Shown: piece after piece, positions 9,367 to 18,209 of the stretch
Position numbering within the stretch: position 1 is the stretch's first letter
Layout of the letters: each line of letters opens with the position of its first letter
From: Bacteroidetes bacterium OLB9
GTDB taxonomy: Bacteria > Bacteroidota > Bacteroidia > Chitinophagales > Saprospiraceae
Reading direction: 5' to 3'
Assembly (NCBI GenBank): GCA_001567255.1
Contig: LNBW01000005.1
Span: forward strand, 1-60,886
Length of the DNA: 60,886 bases
The notes under the pieces: generated by a model
Seen by the model: the letters and a program-made list of their open reading frames with translations, nothing else
Database searches by the model: none
Told to the model about the DNA's origin: nothing
Position numbers and translations under genes: made by a program

Positions 9367-9993
9367 ATGGAGTATTCTCGGCACAATGCTAGTATTCGAT
9401 TGGCAATACTTTTAGCTGGATTTCACGTTTTGATTATTGCTGCCAGTAATTATTTGGTACAGTTGCCAGTGACCGTGCTCGGTTTTCATGCTACTTGGGG
9501 TGCTTTTGTCTTTCCTTTTATTTTTTTAACAACGGATCTGACTGTCAGAATTTTTGGAGCCCTTCAAGCCAAGAGAATAGTCTTTTATGCAATGGTTCCT
9601 GCATTGATTGTGTCTTATGTCATTACAGTGTTGTTTCGAGATGCACAGTGGACAGGCATTGAGTCTTTGGGACATTTTAATCTTTTTGTGTTTAGAATTG
9701 CGATGGCAAGTCTTTCGGCATACGTTGTAGGCCAGATTATGGATATTTTTGTATTCAATAAGCTTCGCCAACATGAGGTCTGGTGGTATGCGCCACTGGC
9801 ATCTGCTATTGTGGGTAATCTGGTGGATACTTTTACTTTCTTTACGATTGCTTTTTATAAAACTTCTGATACCTATCTTGCAGAACACCTTGTGGAAATA
9901 GCAATTGTGGATTATGCTTTTAAGATCATCATCAATTCTGTCCTTTTTCTTCCGATGTATAAGGTTGTTTTAGACAGAGTGAAAAACGTTTGA
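9367..9993 (+). CDS. yhhQ: queuosine precursor transporter (YhhQ/VUT family)
   Basis: A 208-aa integral membrane protein with about six helices and the family signatures TWGAFVFPFIFLTTDLTVRIFG (read as separate short motifs WGAFVFPF and TTDLTVRIFG, near 42-63) and VGNLVDTFTFFTIAF near 146-160. This family imports 7-deazaguanine precursors (preQ0/preQ1) for queuosine tRNA modification; E. coli YhhQ is the reference. The ATG at 9367 directly follows an AT-rich leader. No other queuosine gene is nearby. Confidence 0.9.
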   Translation: MEYSRHNASIRLAILLAGFHVLIIAASNYLVQLPVTVLGFHATWGAFVFPFIFLTTDLTVRIFGALQAKRIVFYAMVPALIVSYVITVLFRDAQWTGIESLGHFNLFVFRIAMASLSAYVVGQIMDIFVFNKLRQHEVWWYAPLASAIVGNLVDTFTFFTIAFYKTSDTYLAEHLVEIAIVDYAFKIIINSVLFLPMYKVVLDRVKNV

Positions 9994-10205
9994 AATAAAT
10001 ATATTAAATAAGTAATATGTATATAAGGCATAAATACAGCTTAATATAATTATAGTATTAGAACTATTTTGATGGATTGAAGCTGTTTTTGATGCCCAAT
10101 ATTTTCTTTGGAAGCGCATAATAAGTTAAAAACTAGAGGAAAAAACTTGACAGATCAGGCAAAATGAAGGATATTCGTGACAAATGACTGATGTTATGAA
10201 AAAGT

Positions 10206-10445
10206 TTGAGATTAAGGGAGACGCACTACATGAGAGTTTATATCTCTGAGCGTGTACTGATGCTTGGGCATCTGTATAGGCGTGGTTGCAGTGTATTTGG
10301 AGTGCTTTATTTATTTCAGGACTGGTTAAAGACACCGCTTCCTGCGTTCGGGCATTATAAGCCTATTTCATATCTCGATACTACTTTTGATTTTCAGCTG
10401 GTTGAAGGGGAGTTGGGTAGGATAGAGCATGGTATTTTTGCATGA
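10206..10445 (+). pseudogene. remnant of Xre/MbcA/ParS-type antitoxin (DUF2384 C-terminus)
   Basis: A 79-codon frame whose second half matches the toxin-binding DUF2384 domain of RES-Xre antitoxins: a WLKTPLPAFG segment, then KPISYLDTTFDFQLVEGELG, then RIEHGIFA at the end. The N-terminal DNA-binding part expected in antitoxins of about 150 residues is missing; upstream sequence (10130-10205) has stops in all useful frames. The frame is followed 29 nt later by a RES toxin fragment in the normal antitoxin-toxin order, so this is a decayed module. Confidence 0.7.
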
Positions 10446-10474
10446 TAGTTTAAAGATTATTTAAGTGTAAGTAT

Positions 10475-10624
10475 ATGCAGGATTTGAGTGAGATGGGTGC
10501 ACCATTGTATGGTGGCCGATGGAATAGTAAAGAAAATCCCGTCCTATATATAGCAGGAAGCAGGGCACGCTCTTTACTAGAAGCACCATCAGGAAGCCAC
10601 AAAAGTCAGATTACAACAGTTTGA
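10475..10624 (+). pseudogene. remnant of RES-domain toxin
   Basis: A 49-codon fragment containing the RES-domain hallmark: GAPLYGGRWNSKENPVLYIA followed by GSRARSLLEAP. RES toxins are NAD+-degrading (phosphorylase or hydrolase) enzymes of about 150-230 residues, with the GGRWN arginine in the active site. Here the upstream YR motif and everything after the first 45 or so residues are lost; TGA at 10622-10624 closes the frame and no continuation is found before the DUF2461 gene. It cannot be a functional toxin. Confidence 0.72.
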
Positions 10625-10683
10625 GCCTTTTTATTTTTATACGCGATTGAAAAGGACGGACTGATGGTCCTTTCTAGCTATAG

Positions 10684-11382
10684 CTACTGGTATAAACACA
10701 CTCCGTTTTCATCCGTGGTAAGTATTTCTGACATATAGTCAAAAAATGGTCGTACTGACAAGAAGGTCTCAATCACCTCATTGCCGAAGTTGGAACTCAA
10801 TACTTCGGTTTCAGATAATCTGCGACGGAGTAAGTATTGTTTTTTGCGCAGAAGATCAATAGCCGGGTGATTGCGGTCAAATCCAATAGGAGCAGTCTTG
10901 AGTGCTTCGCCTTCTAAACTACCAAAATGGTTTTTAATGGTTTTACTTTCAAGTATTTGAAGTAAAGGTTTTGGGTCGGCTGCGATTTCTTTTCGTATTC
11001 TGAGCAAATCGTCACTGTTGGGATGCCAGAATCCACAAGCCACATAGCAGTTTTCAGGCTCAATATTGAGATAGTAACCGCCGCGTAACATTGGTTTTGT
11101 GCGTCCCAGATGTAATGCAAAGTGCGTTTTATATGGTGTTTTATCCTTCGAAAACTGAAGGTTGCGGTAGATACGGTGCATGTGAAATTGATCAATGCTG
11201 TCGTACTTTTGCATTGCATCATATATGGACAAGAAAAAATGCTTGACTTCATTATATAAACGGTCGAATAAAGGCTTTCTTTCTTTAAACCATTCTCTAT
11301 TGTTGTTATGGCTAAGTTGAAATAGAAAATCGAGATGTTCCTGAGTTATTTTACTCATATCAGCATTAAGTTTGTCAGACAA
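10684..11382 (-). CDS. DUF2461 family protein
   Basis: A 232-aa protein of the DUF2461 (TIGR02453) family of unknown function. Family features seen are the N-terminal NNNREWFKERKPLFDRL motif (about 26-40), RIYRNLQFSKDKTPYKTHF (about 70-88) and the RGGYYLNIEPENCYVACGFW segment. MSKITQEHLDF at residue 9 is an alternative start. The protein is cytoplasmic and no catalytic role is established. It converges on the toxin-antitoxin remnant. Confidence 0.9.
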   Translation of the reverse strand: MSDKLNADMSKITQEHLDFLFQLSHNNNREWFKERKPLFDRLYNEVKHFFLSIYDAMQKYDSIDQFHMHRIYRNLQFSKDKTPYKTHFALHLGRTKPMLRGGYYLNIEPENCYVACGFWHPNSDDLLRIRKEIAADPKPLLQILESKTIKNHFGSLEGEALKTAPIGFDRNHPAIDLLRKKQYLLRRRLSETEVLSSNFGNEVIETFLSVRPFFDYMSEILTTDENGVCLYQ

Positions 11383-11484
11383 AAAATATTAATAACCTTT
11401 TTTCATAAATTGAAAGCAATAGACCTCCGACATATATGAAAAATAGACTTTGCCTATGGGCTAATCATATTCATTATCTAATTG

Positions 11485-12759
11485 TTATTTAAGGATGATT
11501 TTGGCGGATTGATGCGCTTCATTGGTTCTAAACCAAACTATGTAAGTTCCTTTAGGAATCGATGAGATATCAAATTCAAGATGATGATGACCGGAAGTAA
11601 ATTCATCTCTGACAAGTGGCAAAATCATATTGCCTGTAATATCCATTAAATCTAGCCGAACGGAGGTTTGTGTAATTAAATTTATGTCAGCATAAATAAT
11701 ACCGGTAGTAGGATTGGGTGATAAGACGAGTTGGTGTTGAGATGTGGTATATACTTCTTTAGAGTCTGATATTAAATCATCATATATATAAATCGACTTG
11801 CCTGTGGCGATGGCTCTTCCATTGGACATTGGTACAATTTTATTGATAGCCTCTCCGATGACGGTAGTGTGCCATGTTGCTCCACCGTCGTTAGTTTCCC
11901 ATGCTTCTGATAATGATTGTAAGCCTAGCCATCCTGTTAAGTCGTCAAGGAATAACGCACCTCCAAATCTTTTGATTTGCCCTTCATCACTAATTTCAAC
12001 TTCTTCCCATGTATCCCCAAAATCATGTGTGATAAATGAAGTCGTGCCATTTTCAATTGAGCCAAGTCCAAGCCCGCTTTCACTGATGTGTAGCTTCCAT
12101 ACATAACTCAAAGGATATCTTGTTTTAGCTACTTCTTGCCATGTTTCGCCACCATCCTGACTTTTTAGGATATTGCCTTTTCTTTTATCAGGCTATTGCC
12201 GGCGATTAAAAAAGTATTTTCGTCTAATATCAAGCAATCCACTAGTGCAGCGCTTTCTGGTATCAATTTTTTGTCCCATGTATCTCCACCATTTCGTGAA
12301 ATATAAAAAGTACCAGGTTCTGCATAAATGCCCACGCCAATTATCGTATTGCCCAGATGATCCAGACCACATATACCATCAGCTCCGCCTGGTATAAGGT
12401 CATTAATTTTAATCCAGGTCTGACCTCCATCAGTTGTCTTATAAAAGCCTTTTTGGCGATTCATCTCAAAAATAGTACCGATAAAACCTACACTATCACT
12501 AATGAACTCAATACTTCGGATATAGCCATAATTAGGTAGAGCACCTATCTGATTCCATTTGTTACCGTAATCCGTACTTTTAAATATTATACCATCCTGA
12601 CCTATAAAAGCAGTGCTGTCATTGATAAAGCTAATATCGTCAATGCGCACAAAGGTAGGTGCTGATTTTGCAAGACGCCAGGATAATTGTGCAGTTATTG
12701 TATAAGTTGTACTTAATGATACAATGGTGATTAGAAGGAATATTTTTTTTTAATTTCAT
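11485..12759 (-). CDS. secreted YCF48/BNR-repeat protein with T9SS sorting domain (two compensating indels)
   Basis: Reconstructed as 424 aa. An N-terminal signal peptide (MKLKKIFLLITIVSLS, ending TITAQ) is followed by repeated YCF48/BNR-like blades with the GGxTW signature (DGGQTWIKI, NGGDTWDKK, DGGETWQEV, DGGATWHTT), a beta-propeller-like body. The C-terminal 80 or so residues form a type IX sorting domain (LSPNPTTGIIYADIN, ending FRTNEAHQSAKIILK). Two single-base errors split it: one extra base in the 9-T run near 12743-12751 just after the start, and one missing base near 12178. Together they restore 425 codons. It is likely exported to the cell surface or medium through T9SS. Confidence 0.8.
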
Positions 12760-12885
12760 ATATAGATAAATTTAATATGATTTCAACTGAAGAGGATTGA
12801 CCATCAAAAATAGCATAATTTTATACAATTACGATTATAAATAATATCACTTTAGCACTATTTTTTGTCAATGATATTGAAGAAA

Positions 12886-13248
12886 TTATTCTACATACTC
12901 TTTTCTGAACACCAGAGCATATAGATTATTTTCGAGCTGTAGGTAGCCGTGTTCATAGCAAAATCGATATACTTTGCCGGATTTAGTTTTGTACTCATTA
13001 GTAAAATATGAAAATTTGAATCCTTCGTCTAGCAATTCTGTTTTTGTTACTGTTGTCTTACCGGTAGGATTCAGTGCTTCGAGAATACGTCGATTTTTAC
13101 GCAAAATATTGTTGATATTGCGCATGAATTTATTTTGATCGGTGTTCTGACGATTGTAATATGTGGTCCTGCATTGATCACAACAAAATTTTTTATCCTT
13201 TCGGCCATCAAAAGGATCTCCGCATTCAAGACATTTTCTTTTTTCCAT
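12886..13248 (-). CDS. small zinc-ribbon protein
   Basis: A 120-aa protein with an N-terminal zinc ribbon of four cysteines (CLECGDPF at 8-15 and CCDQCR at 22-27), resembling DUF2116-type ribbons, followed by a basic helical segment (NNILRKNRRILEAL) and a C-terminal beta-rich half. The cysteine spacing suggests Zn2+ binding. A nucleic-acid role is plausible but not shown. It is widespread-looking in Bacteroidota, and no partner gene lies adjacent. Confidence 0.75.
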   Translation of the reverse strand: MEKRKCLECGDPFDGRKDKKFCCDQCRTTYYNRQNTDQNKFMRNINNILRKNRRILEALNPTGKTTVTKTELLDEGFKFSYFTNEYKTKSGKVYRFCYEHGYLQLENNLYALVFRKEYVE

Positions 13249-13654
13249 AATGATTAACCTTAATGGAACAAAGTTACAGTATTTTTTTGATTGTGAATTT
13301 TGTTATGCAAATATAGCAGTAGGGAAAATGAGTGAATGTATAAAAAAATGAGACCGGCCTTATTCCCCTTGGACCGGTCTCGAGTAACAATTTGCTTAAG
13401 TACTCCTTAAATAAATCTGAACTGCCTAAGTTATTTCCAATATTGTGCCAAAAATGATTGGATGCACTCATTTTTAGTGAAAAATACATATTGTTAATTA
13501 TGTTAAAATATATTTAATAAGAGATCAGCTATTTTATATATTTATAATAATCATATTTATAAAATAAAAAATGCAATAGCGCATAAAATAAGGCTTGTTC
13601 TTTCTAATCATTCGGAGCAAAGATGGCGTCGAGGAGAAAAGTGTTAGGGGAATT
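13249..13654. other. 406-nt gap with a terminator and a possible small transcript
   Basis: On the minus strand a short frame (13274-13471, starting MSASNHFWHNIGN) runs through a strong hairpin at 13350-13381. The hairpin is followed by a U-rich tail, so either a short peptide gene or a small RNA of about 120-150 nt could end there. Neither is proven. The remainder (13500-13600) is very AT-rich and holds nothing I recognise. Confidence 0.35.
13342..13381 (-). terminator. intrinsic terminator (minus strand)
   Basis: GAGACCGG pairs with CCGGTCTC around a loop of about 16 nt, giving a GC-rich stem. On the minus strand it is followed by A and seven T. It lies about 95 nt upstream of the zinc-ribbon gene and in the same orientation, so it ends a transcript starting further right (about 13490), not that gene. 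Confidence 0.7.
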
Positions 13655-14128
13655 TTAAAGGTTTATGGATTGATGAAGTACATCAATAATGCTTTTGCAT
13701 ACGACAAAAATAATTTCTTTTCCTACTGTTGTAATTACTGTACCTTCATCAGGTTGAATACTATCTTCGACCAGAGCCAGCAGATCTTCCTGCGGGTAAT
13801 CTTCAAAAAAAGTGTCGAGAATCTTTATGAAGTTTTTTGAGCTCGATGCATTGAAAGTAGTCCAGTTTTTCTCTTCGGCTTCTTCGAGGGCTTTACCATT
13901 GAGTTTCATGATGGTACTGACTGACTGTGTACTTTTAAATATCACTACTGTTAGGTATTCCAATAAAGCAAGCTCGTCATTCGTCAGCAAGTCTTGGTTT
14001 TCTTTACTGATCATCTGCATCAGGTCTGTCTGCTTTTCCTCCAGCTCTTTTAAAACAGAAATGTACTCATTTTCATTTTCAAGCAAGTCAATATTGGCAT
14101 TGATAAGATCTTCAGAAATAAACAGCAT
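13655..14128 (-). CDS. hypothetical protein
   Basis: About 157 aa from MLFISEDLINAN at 14128 (an earlier in-frame start at 14137 adds three residues). No family is recognised. It is acidic and mostly helical, with a coiled-coil-like segment (ENEYISVLKELEEKQTDLMQ) near 18-40 and no signal peptide. It follows the acyltransferase gene by 14-23 nt on the same strand, so the two are probably co-transcribed. Confidence 0.65.
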   Translation of the reverse strand: MLFISEDLINANIDLLENENEYISVLKELEEKQTDLMQMISKENQDLLTNDELALLEYLTVVIFKSTQSVSTIMKLNGKALEEAEEKNWTTFNASSSKNFIKILDTFFEDYPQEDLLALVEDSIQPDEGTVITTVGKEIIFVVCKSIIDVLHQSINL

Positions 14129-14151
14129 AGTAATCAATGGTTTTATTCAGA

Positions 14152-15405
14152 TTAATTGAAGTATTGAGCAAATAGCAAGTCTAAATTTTGTGATGCTTCT
14201 TTAGTTGCTTTGTTTTTAAATAATCTTATAGAAGTCATGATTCGATGATAATATCTCGCCCATAATCCCAGCGCCAGCATCATAGGAATCACCCACCAAG
14301 GCCATTGGTACACAAAGCTTAAAATTGCGATAATTATATACATCAACAATGTCATAACTAGCGAAACTACAAATAATAATGAGGACTTAAATTCTTTTTG
14401 TTTGACTTTTACTTTCGTGAATATATATCCTATTAGGATCGGAATGGAATGCAAAAGTGCCCCAATCAACATAGGGATAAATCCAAGAATAAGTATCACA
14501 GCAGTAAACATATTCAATGGCTTTTTGAGTAAATCTATCAAAGAGATTCCTTGTGTTTTTAAATACGATTTAAATGCACTGAGCTCGCCGGATAATTTTT
14601 GAAATTCTGTAGTTGGAAGAGTATTGATTTGATCCGCCAAATGGATTTCTTCATCTAGGCGTTGATTATTGTGCTTGAGCACAGGAAAATAGGGTAAATT
14701 TTTGTATTTTTGACGTACTGCGACAACCATATCTTCAAATACTGGTAAGCGGTACTGATCATCAATATGAACAATATTTATAGACATGGCTTTATACAAG
14801 TCAAGCAGCAATGTTTCAAAGCCCTTGTTTTTGTCTTGTTGATATACCTCAAAGTAAGGTTTTACCAATATGGGTTTACCGGCTCTCACCATCACTTCTT
14901 CATTAAAATGCTTTAAAAAAGTAAAGTTGATACCTACTGGTACGATTTCCAGATTTAAGGTAGGATTTTTTTCTAGTGTCTGAAATGCTATCCTGGCGAC
15001 TCCTTTTTGTAACGATCTAAGTTTTTTGATGCTTTCAGTACTACCTTCGACAAAAATCAGTAAGTCTTTGTTATCTTCTAAAACATGAAGACTGTCGTCA
15101 ATGGTGTGTGCATTTTCTCGAAGTTTAGAAAATCCATCCTTAAATCTGAATATAGGAATTTGATGTGTAGAGAGGAGTAGAGGCCGTAGCCATGATTTGT
15201 CAAAGACATCACCTCGCACTAGAAAGTGCAAATCCTTAGGAAAATAACAAGCCATAACAAGAGGCTCCATAAAACCATTTGGATGATTGCTAGCAATCAG
15301 CTGAGGGCGATCATTTTTTATATTTTCCGAGCCAGTCACATGAATGCGTTTAAAGAAGACCTTCAATGCAAAACCCACTAATACTTTCAGAAATTGATAA
15401 AACAT
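14152..15405 (-). CDS. PlsC-type phospholipid/glycerol acyltransferase
   Basis: A 417-aa acyltransferase. The PlsC domain occupies about residues 1-215, with block I ASNHPNGFMEPL (about 38-49), block II near FRFKDGFSKLRENA, and block III FVEGSTESIKKLR. Block I has His then Glu six residues on, where relatives have HX4D or HX5D. The C-terminal half has two to four membrane helices (about 300-385), placing it at the inner membrane. The likely reaction is acyl transfer to lysophosphatidate or a related lipid; substrate is uncertain. Divergent from miaA. Confidence 0.85.
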   Translation of the reverse strand: MFYQFLKVLVGFALKVFFKRIHVTGSENIKNDRPQLIASNHPNGFMEPLVMACYFPKDLHFLVRGDVFDKSWLRPLLLSTHQIPIFRFKDGFSKLRENAHTIDDSLHVLEDNKDLLIFVEGSTESIKKLRSLQKGVARIAFQTLEKNPTLNLEIVPVGINFTFLKHFNEEVMVRAGKPILVKPYFEVYQQDKNKGFETLLLDLYKAMSINIVHIDDQYRLPVFEDMVVAVRQKYKNLPYFPVLKHNNQRLDEEIHLADQINTLPTTEFQKLSGELSAFKSYLKTQGISLIDLLKKPLNMFTAVILILGFIPMLIGALLHSIPILIGYIFTKVKVKQKEFKSSLLFVVSLVMTLLMYIIIAILSFVYQWPWWVIPMMLALGLWARYYHRIMTSIRLFKNKATKEASQNLDLLFAQYFN

Positions 15406-15418
15406 CAGGCTGATTGTC

Positions 15419-15426
15419 TATTTTTG
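15419..15426 (+). promoter_or_regulatory. Bacteroidota promoter for miaA (-7 TATTTTTG)
   Basis: TATTTTTG matches TAnnTTTG. A TTG at 15394-15396 lies 22 nt upstream, a tolerable -33 element. The miaA ATG is 24 nt after the -7 box. Confidence 0.5.
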
Positions 15427-15450
15427 TGACGTAAAGCTAATAAAAGCTGA

Positions 15451-16378
15451 ATGTCTGACCACAAAATTTCTGAAAATAAATTTTTAATTGTACTGGCTGG
15501 GCCAACTGCCGTAGGTAAGACAGCTGTGGCGATTCAACTAGCCCAGGACTTACAATGTGAAATATTTTCAGCGGATAGCCGACAGATATATAGAGAAATG
15601 TCCATCGGAACTGCTAAACCAAATGATGATGAATTGATGAAGGTGAAGCATCATTTTATCAATCATATTAGTATTCATCAAGCATATACAGTAGGACATT
15701 ATGTGAAAGAAGTAAACGAAAAACTAGAAGCGTACTTTGAAGATCAAGATATTGCTATACTAACGGGTGGTACTGGGATGTATATCAATGCATTACTACA
15801 CGGAATTGATGATTTTCCTGATGTGGATTCCGCTACCCACAAGTTGATAGTTGGAGAATATGAAGAAAAAGGAATCGAATGGTTACAACAACAGGTAGCA
15901 TCTGTGGATCCAATATATTATAATGAAGTGGACGTTCAAAATCCAAGGAGATTATTGCGAGCATTGGAAATATACAGAATGTCAGGTAAACCATATTCCA
16001 CTTTTTTGAAGACAAAAAAATACTGAACGATACCACTACCATGTTGTGGAAATATTGCTTGAAATGCCACGCGAAGAATTGTATCATCGCATCAATACCC
16101 GAGTAGAAAACATGATGGTAAATGGTTTGGAGAGTGAAGCCCGAGCATTGTATCAATTCAGAGGTATAAAAGCGCTAGATACTGTTGGCTATCGAGAGCT
16201 ATTTAGCTATTTTGACGGTACGATTGATATAAATAGGGCAGTGGAGTTGATCAAACAAAATAGCAGAAGATATGCAAAAAGACAAATGACGTGGTTTAAA
16301 AAATATGGCAACTGGTCCATTTTTAACCCGAAGCATTATTCAGAGATCCTAGATTATGTCAGGAATGCTATTTCTTAA
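15451..16378 (+). CDS. miaA: tRNA dimethylallyltransferase MiaA (one indel)
   Basis: Transfers a dimethylallyl group to A37 of tRNAs reading UNN codons. Visible motifs are the P-loop AGPTAVGKTAVAIQLAQ (about 16-32), the SADSRQIYREMSIGTAKP segment, LTGGTGMYINALLHG, and C-terminal ALDTVGYRELF plus the RRYAKRQMTWFKK tRNA-contact segment. A 7-A run at 16014-16020 carries one base too many and breaks the frame after residue 188 or so. Removing one A gives 308 aa ending at 16378, the normal MiaA length. Since miaA is widely conserved, a consensus error is likely. Confidence 0.9.
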
Positions 16379-16448
16379 AAATAGGGCGATTTTCGTTAAA
16401 AAATCATTAAAGTAAATATTTGATAACCAGCGTAACTTTAAACAACCA

Positions 16449-16456
16449 TATATTTG
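16449..16456 (+). promoter_or_regulatory. Bacteroidota -7 box (TATATTTG) for yceI
   Basis: A TAnnTTTG match 63 nt upstream of the YceI ATG. A TTTG lies about 26 nt upstream, longer than the ideal spacer. Confidence 0.4.
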
Positions 16457-16519
16457 TTGTAACAAACAATATTTATTTTTTAACCTGGTTTTTTAACCGA
16501 TTAAATTGTATTAATTTTC

Positions 16520-17098
16520 ATGAGAGCATTATTTTTTTCAATTTGTTTTTTATTAATTGGTGGTATAGGTTTTGCGAGCACGGGCGAGCCTACAGTTAAA
16601 AGTGCAAATACTAAGACTTCATCAATCGTATGGAAAGGGTATAAATTGATGAAAACCCACCAAGGAACATTAAAACTGAAGTCTGGATCTTTGAAATTTG
16701 ATGGCGAGAGATTAGTAGGTGGTGAGTTTGTTGTTGATATGAAATCATTAGAAAATACCGATTTGTCCAGTGGAAGTGGCAAGGAAAAATTGGAGGGACA
16801 TTTGAAGTCTGAAGACTTTTTTGCAGTAGAGAAGTATCCTACAGCTTCTATTAGGTTGACCAAAGTAGTTCAAAGAGGCAACCCTAATGAATACAGAGTG
16901 ACTGGATTGGTTACTATCAAAAATAAGAGTAAAGAGATTCACTTTAATACAGTTCTAAATAATGGTGTAGCTACTGCTGATATTAAGCTGGATAGATCTG
17001 ACTTTGATGTAAGATATGGTTCAGGTTCTTTCTTTGATAATTTGGGAGATACAGCGATTTATGACGACTTTGATTTAGAGGTAATTGTTAAATATTAA
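16520..17098 (+). CDS. YceI family periplasmic lipid-binding-type protein
   Basis: A 192-aa secreted protein. It has a signal peptide (about 1-19, ending IGFAS), then the YceI lipocalin-like barrel with GGEFVVDMKSLENTD (about 68-82), a conserved HLKSEDFFAVEKYPTASI segment, and the C-terminal DRSDFDVRYGSGSFFDNLGD signature. YceI barrels bind isoprenoid or amphiphilic lipids in the periplasm; the ligand here is unknown. It is monocistronic. Confidence 0.92.
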   Translation: MRALFFSICFLLIGGIGFASTGEPTVKSANTKTSSIVWKGYKLMKTHQGTLKLKSGSLKFDGERLVGGEFVVDMKSLENTDLSSGSGKEKLEGHLKSEDFFAVEKYPTASIRLTKVVQRGNPNEYRVTGLVTIKNKSKEIHFNTVLNNGVATADIKLDRSDFDVRYGSGSFFDNLGDTAIYDDFDLEVIVKY

Positions 17099-17526
17099 TT
17101 AAAAAAATCATAATAACTTTATTTATAATTAAAAATTGTTGTATTTTTGTACTGTGATATGGATATTTTAACTAAGTGTTAAAAAATATCCATTGGGTTT
17201 GAATGAGAGGGTTAAGAAGTTGACTATGTTTCAAATCAAAACTAAAAGGATTATAATCAATTGATTCATATTTTTGGTGATTTTGCAAACATTCTAAGTC
17301 GGCATTTGTTAATTTGCTTAGATATAACGATATCTAATTAAAAGTTAAAATATACGAACCATTGGTTTCAAAGAGACAGTAGTTTTTTTCATAGTTAGAG
17401 GGTCGGGTCGCCGGATCCGGCCCCTTTCATCAAAAAATGACACTAACGTCTGAGATTAAGGTTTAGCAAAAAAGGCAAATTATCTTCGGATAACTTGCCT
17501 TTTTTATTTTTACAATATTAAAAACG
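17099..17526. other. 428-nt gap with a palindrome and a terminator; possible small RNA
   Basis: No protein gene is seen. The right half has a perfect 12-bp palindrome (GCCGGATCCGGC, 17410-17421) nested in GGGTCGG...CCGGCCC, which can form a 7-bp stem, and then the strong UUCG-loop terminator. A small transcript running rightward from about 17150 to 17510 would fit, but no promoter is convincing. Confidence 0.35.
17468..17510. terminator. bidirectional intrinsic terminator with TTCG loop
   Basis: AAAAAAGGCAAATTATC and its near-perfect complement enclose a TTCG tetraloop, with T-rich tails on both strands. It lies 17 nt past the mpg stop (minus strand), which it should terminate, and can also end any plus-strand transcript after yceI. 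Confidence 0.8.
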
Positions 17527-18171
17527 TTACCATTTACCGGTGTAATCCACATGAAGTGGTTTGCTCACCCATGGATTGTTCTTGATATAAAATCGCCAAG
17601 GCAGGTGAGCATCCGTGCCTACATTACGACTCATGCCTACCCGAGGGCCACTAACTATACTGAAATCTGGATCAACATTTGATGCTGAAATCGAAATAAT
17701 GGGGCTGTTTAAGCTGCATCCATCCAAATGTTTAGTAATTCCCAGAGCGACGGCCAGCTTGCCGGGTCCATTGCAGATAGTGAATTCAGGATGTTTTACA
17801 CTACGCCGGATTTGCATAGTTGATAATCCGTCGATAGGTTGTATGGCTCGAATTAAAACCGCATGTGGGATATTTTCAGGTGCAGTAACTACATTGAGCA
17901 TCGGATGGATGCCATAACAAATATATACATAAGCATGGCCACCTTGCATAAACATGGATTTATTACGTGCGGTGTATTTGCCACCATAAGCATGGCTACC
18001 CCGATCTTCAGGACCACGATAAGCTTCTGTCTCGACGATGATGCCGGAAGTGATTTGATCATTGATATGGGTGGTAACTAGCTTTCCTAATAACTGCTTA
18101 GCGATATCGACCACATCATCTGATTCATAAAAACTTAAAGGTAAAACTGTGGGTTCGGACATACTAATCAA
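17527..18171 (-). CDS. mpg: DNA-3-methyladenine glycosylase (AAG/MPG family)
   Basis: A 214-aa base-excision repair enzyme of the mammalian-type AAG family. Visible signatures are IIVETEAYRGPEDRGSHAYG (about 43-62; the catalytic Glu lies in VETEAY), RNKSMFMQGGHAYVYICYG (about 69-87) and GPGKLAVALGI (about 139-149). It removes alkylated purines by hydrolysing the glycosidic bond. MSEPTVLPLSF at residue 4 is an alternative start. Divergent from recQ with a 38 nt gap. Confidence 0.93.
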   Translation of the reverse strand: MISMSEPTVLPLSFYESDDVVDIAKQLLGKLVTTHINDQITSGIIVETEAYRGPEDRGSHAYGGKYTARNKSMFMQGGHAYVYICYGIHPMLNVVTAPENIPHAVLIRAIQPIDGLSTMQIRRSVKHPEFTICNGPGKLAVALGITKHLDGCSLNSPIISISASNVDPDFSIVSGPRVGMSRNVGTDAHLPWRFYIKNNPWVSKPLHVDYTGKW

Positions 18172-18209
18172 AAAAGGCTTCTTATATTTACGTCAATTTA
18201 TAAAATTCA

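Noticed and set aside
9526..9888. Opposite-strand ORF of 120 codons inside yhhQ
   Set aside because: It is a shadow frame of a clear membrane protein gene and lacks any family resemblance.
16014..16026. Programmed frameshift in miaA
   Set aside because: A 7-A run could permit slippage, but the same type of error affects many unrelated genes here, so sequencing error is simpler.
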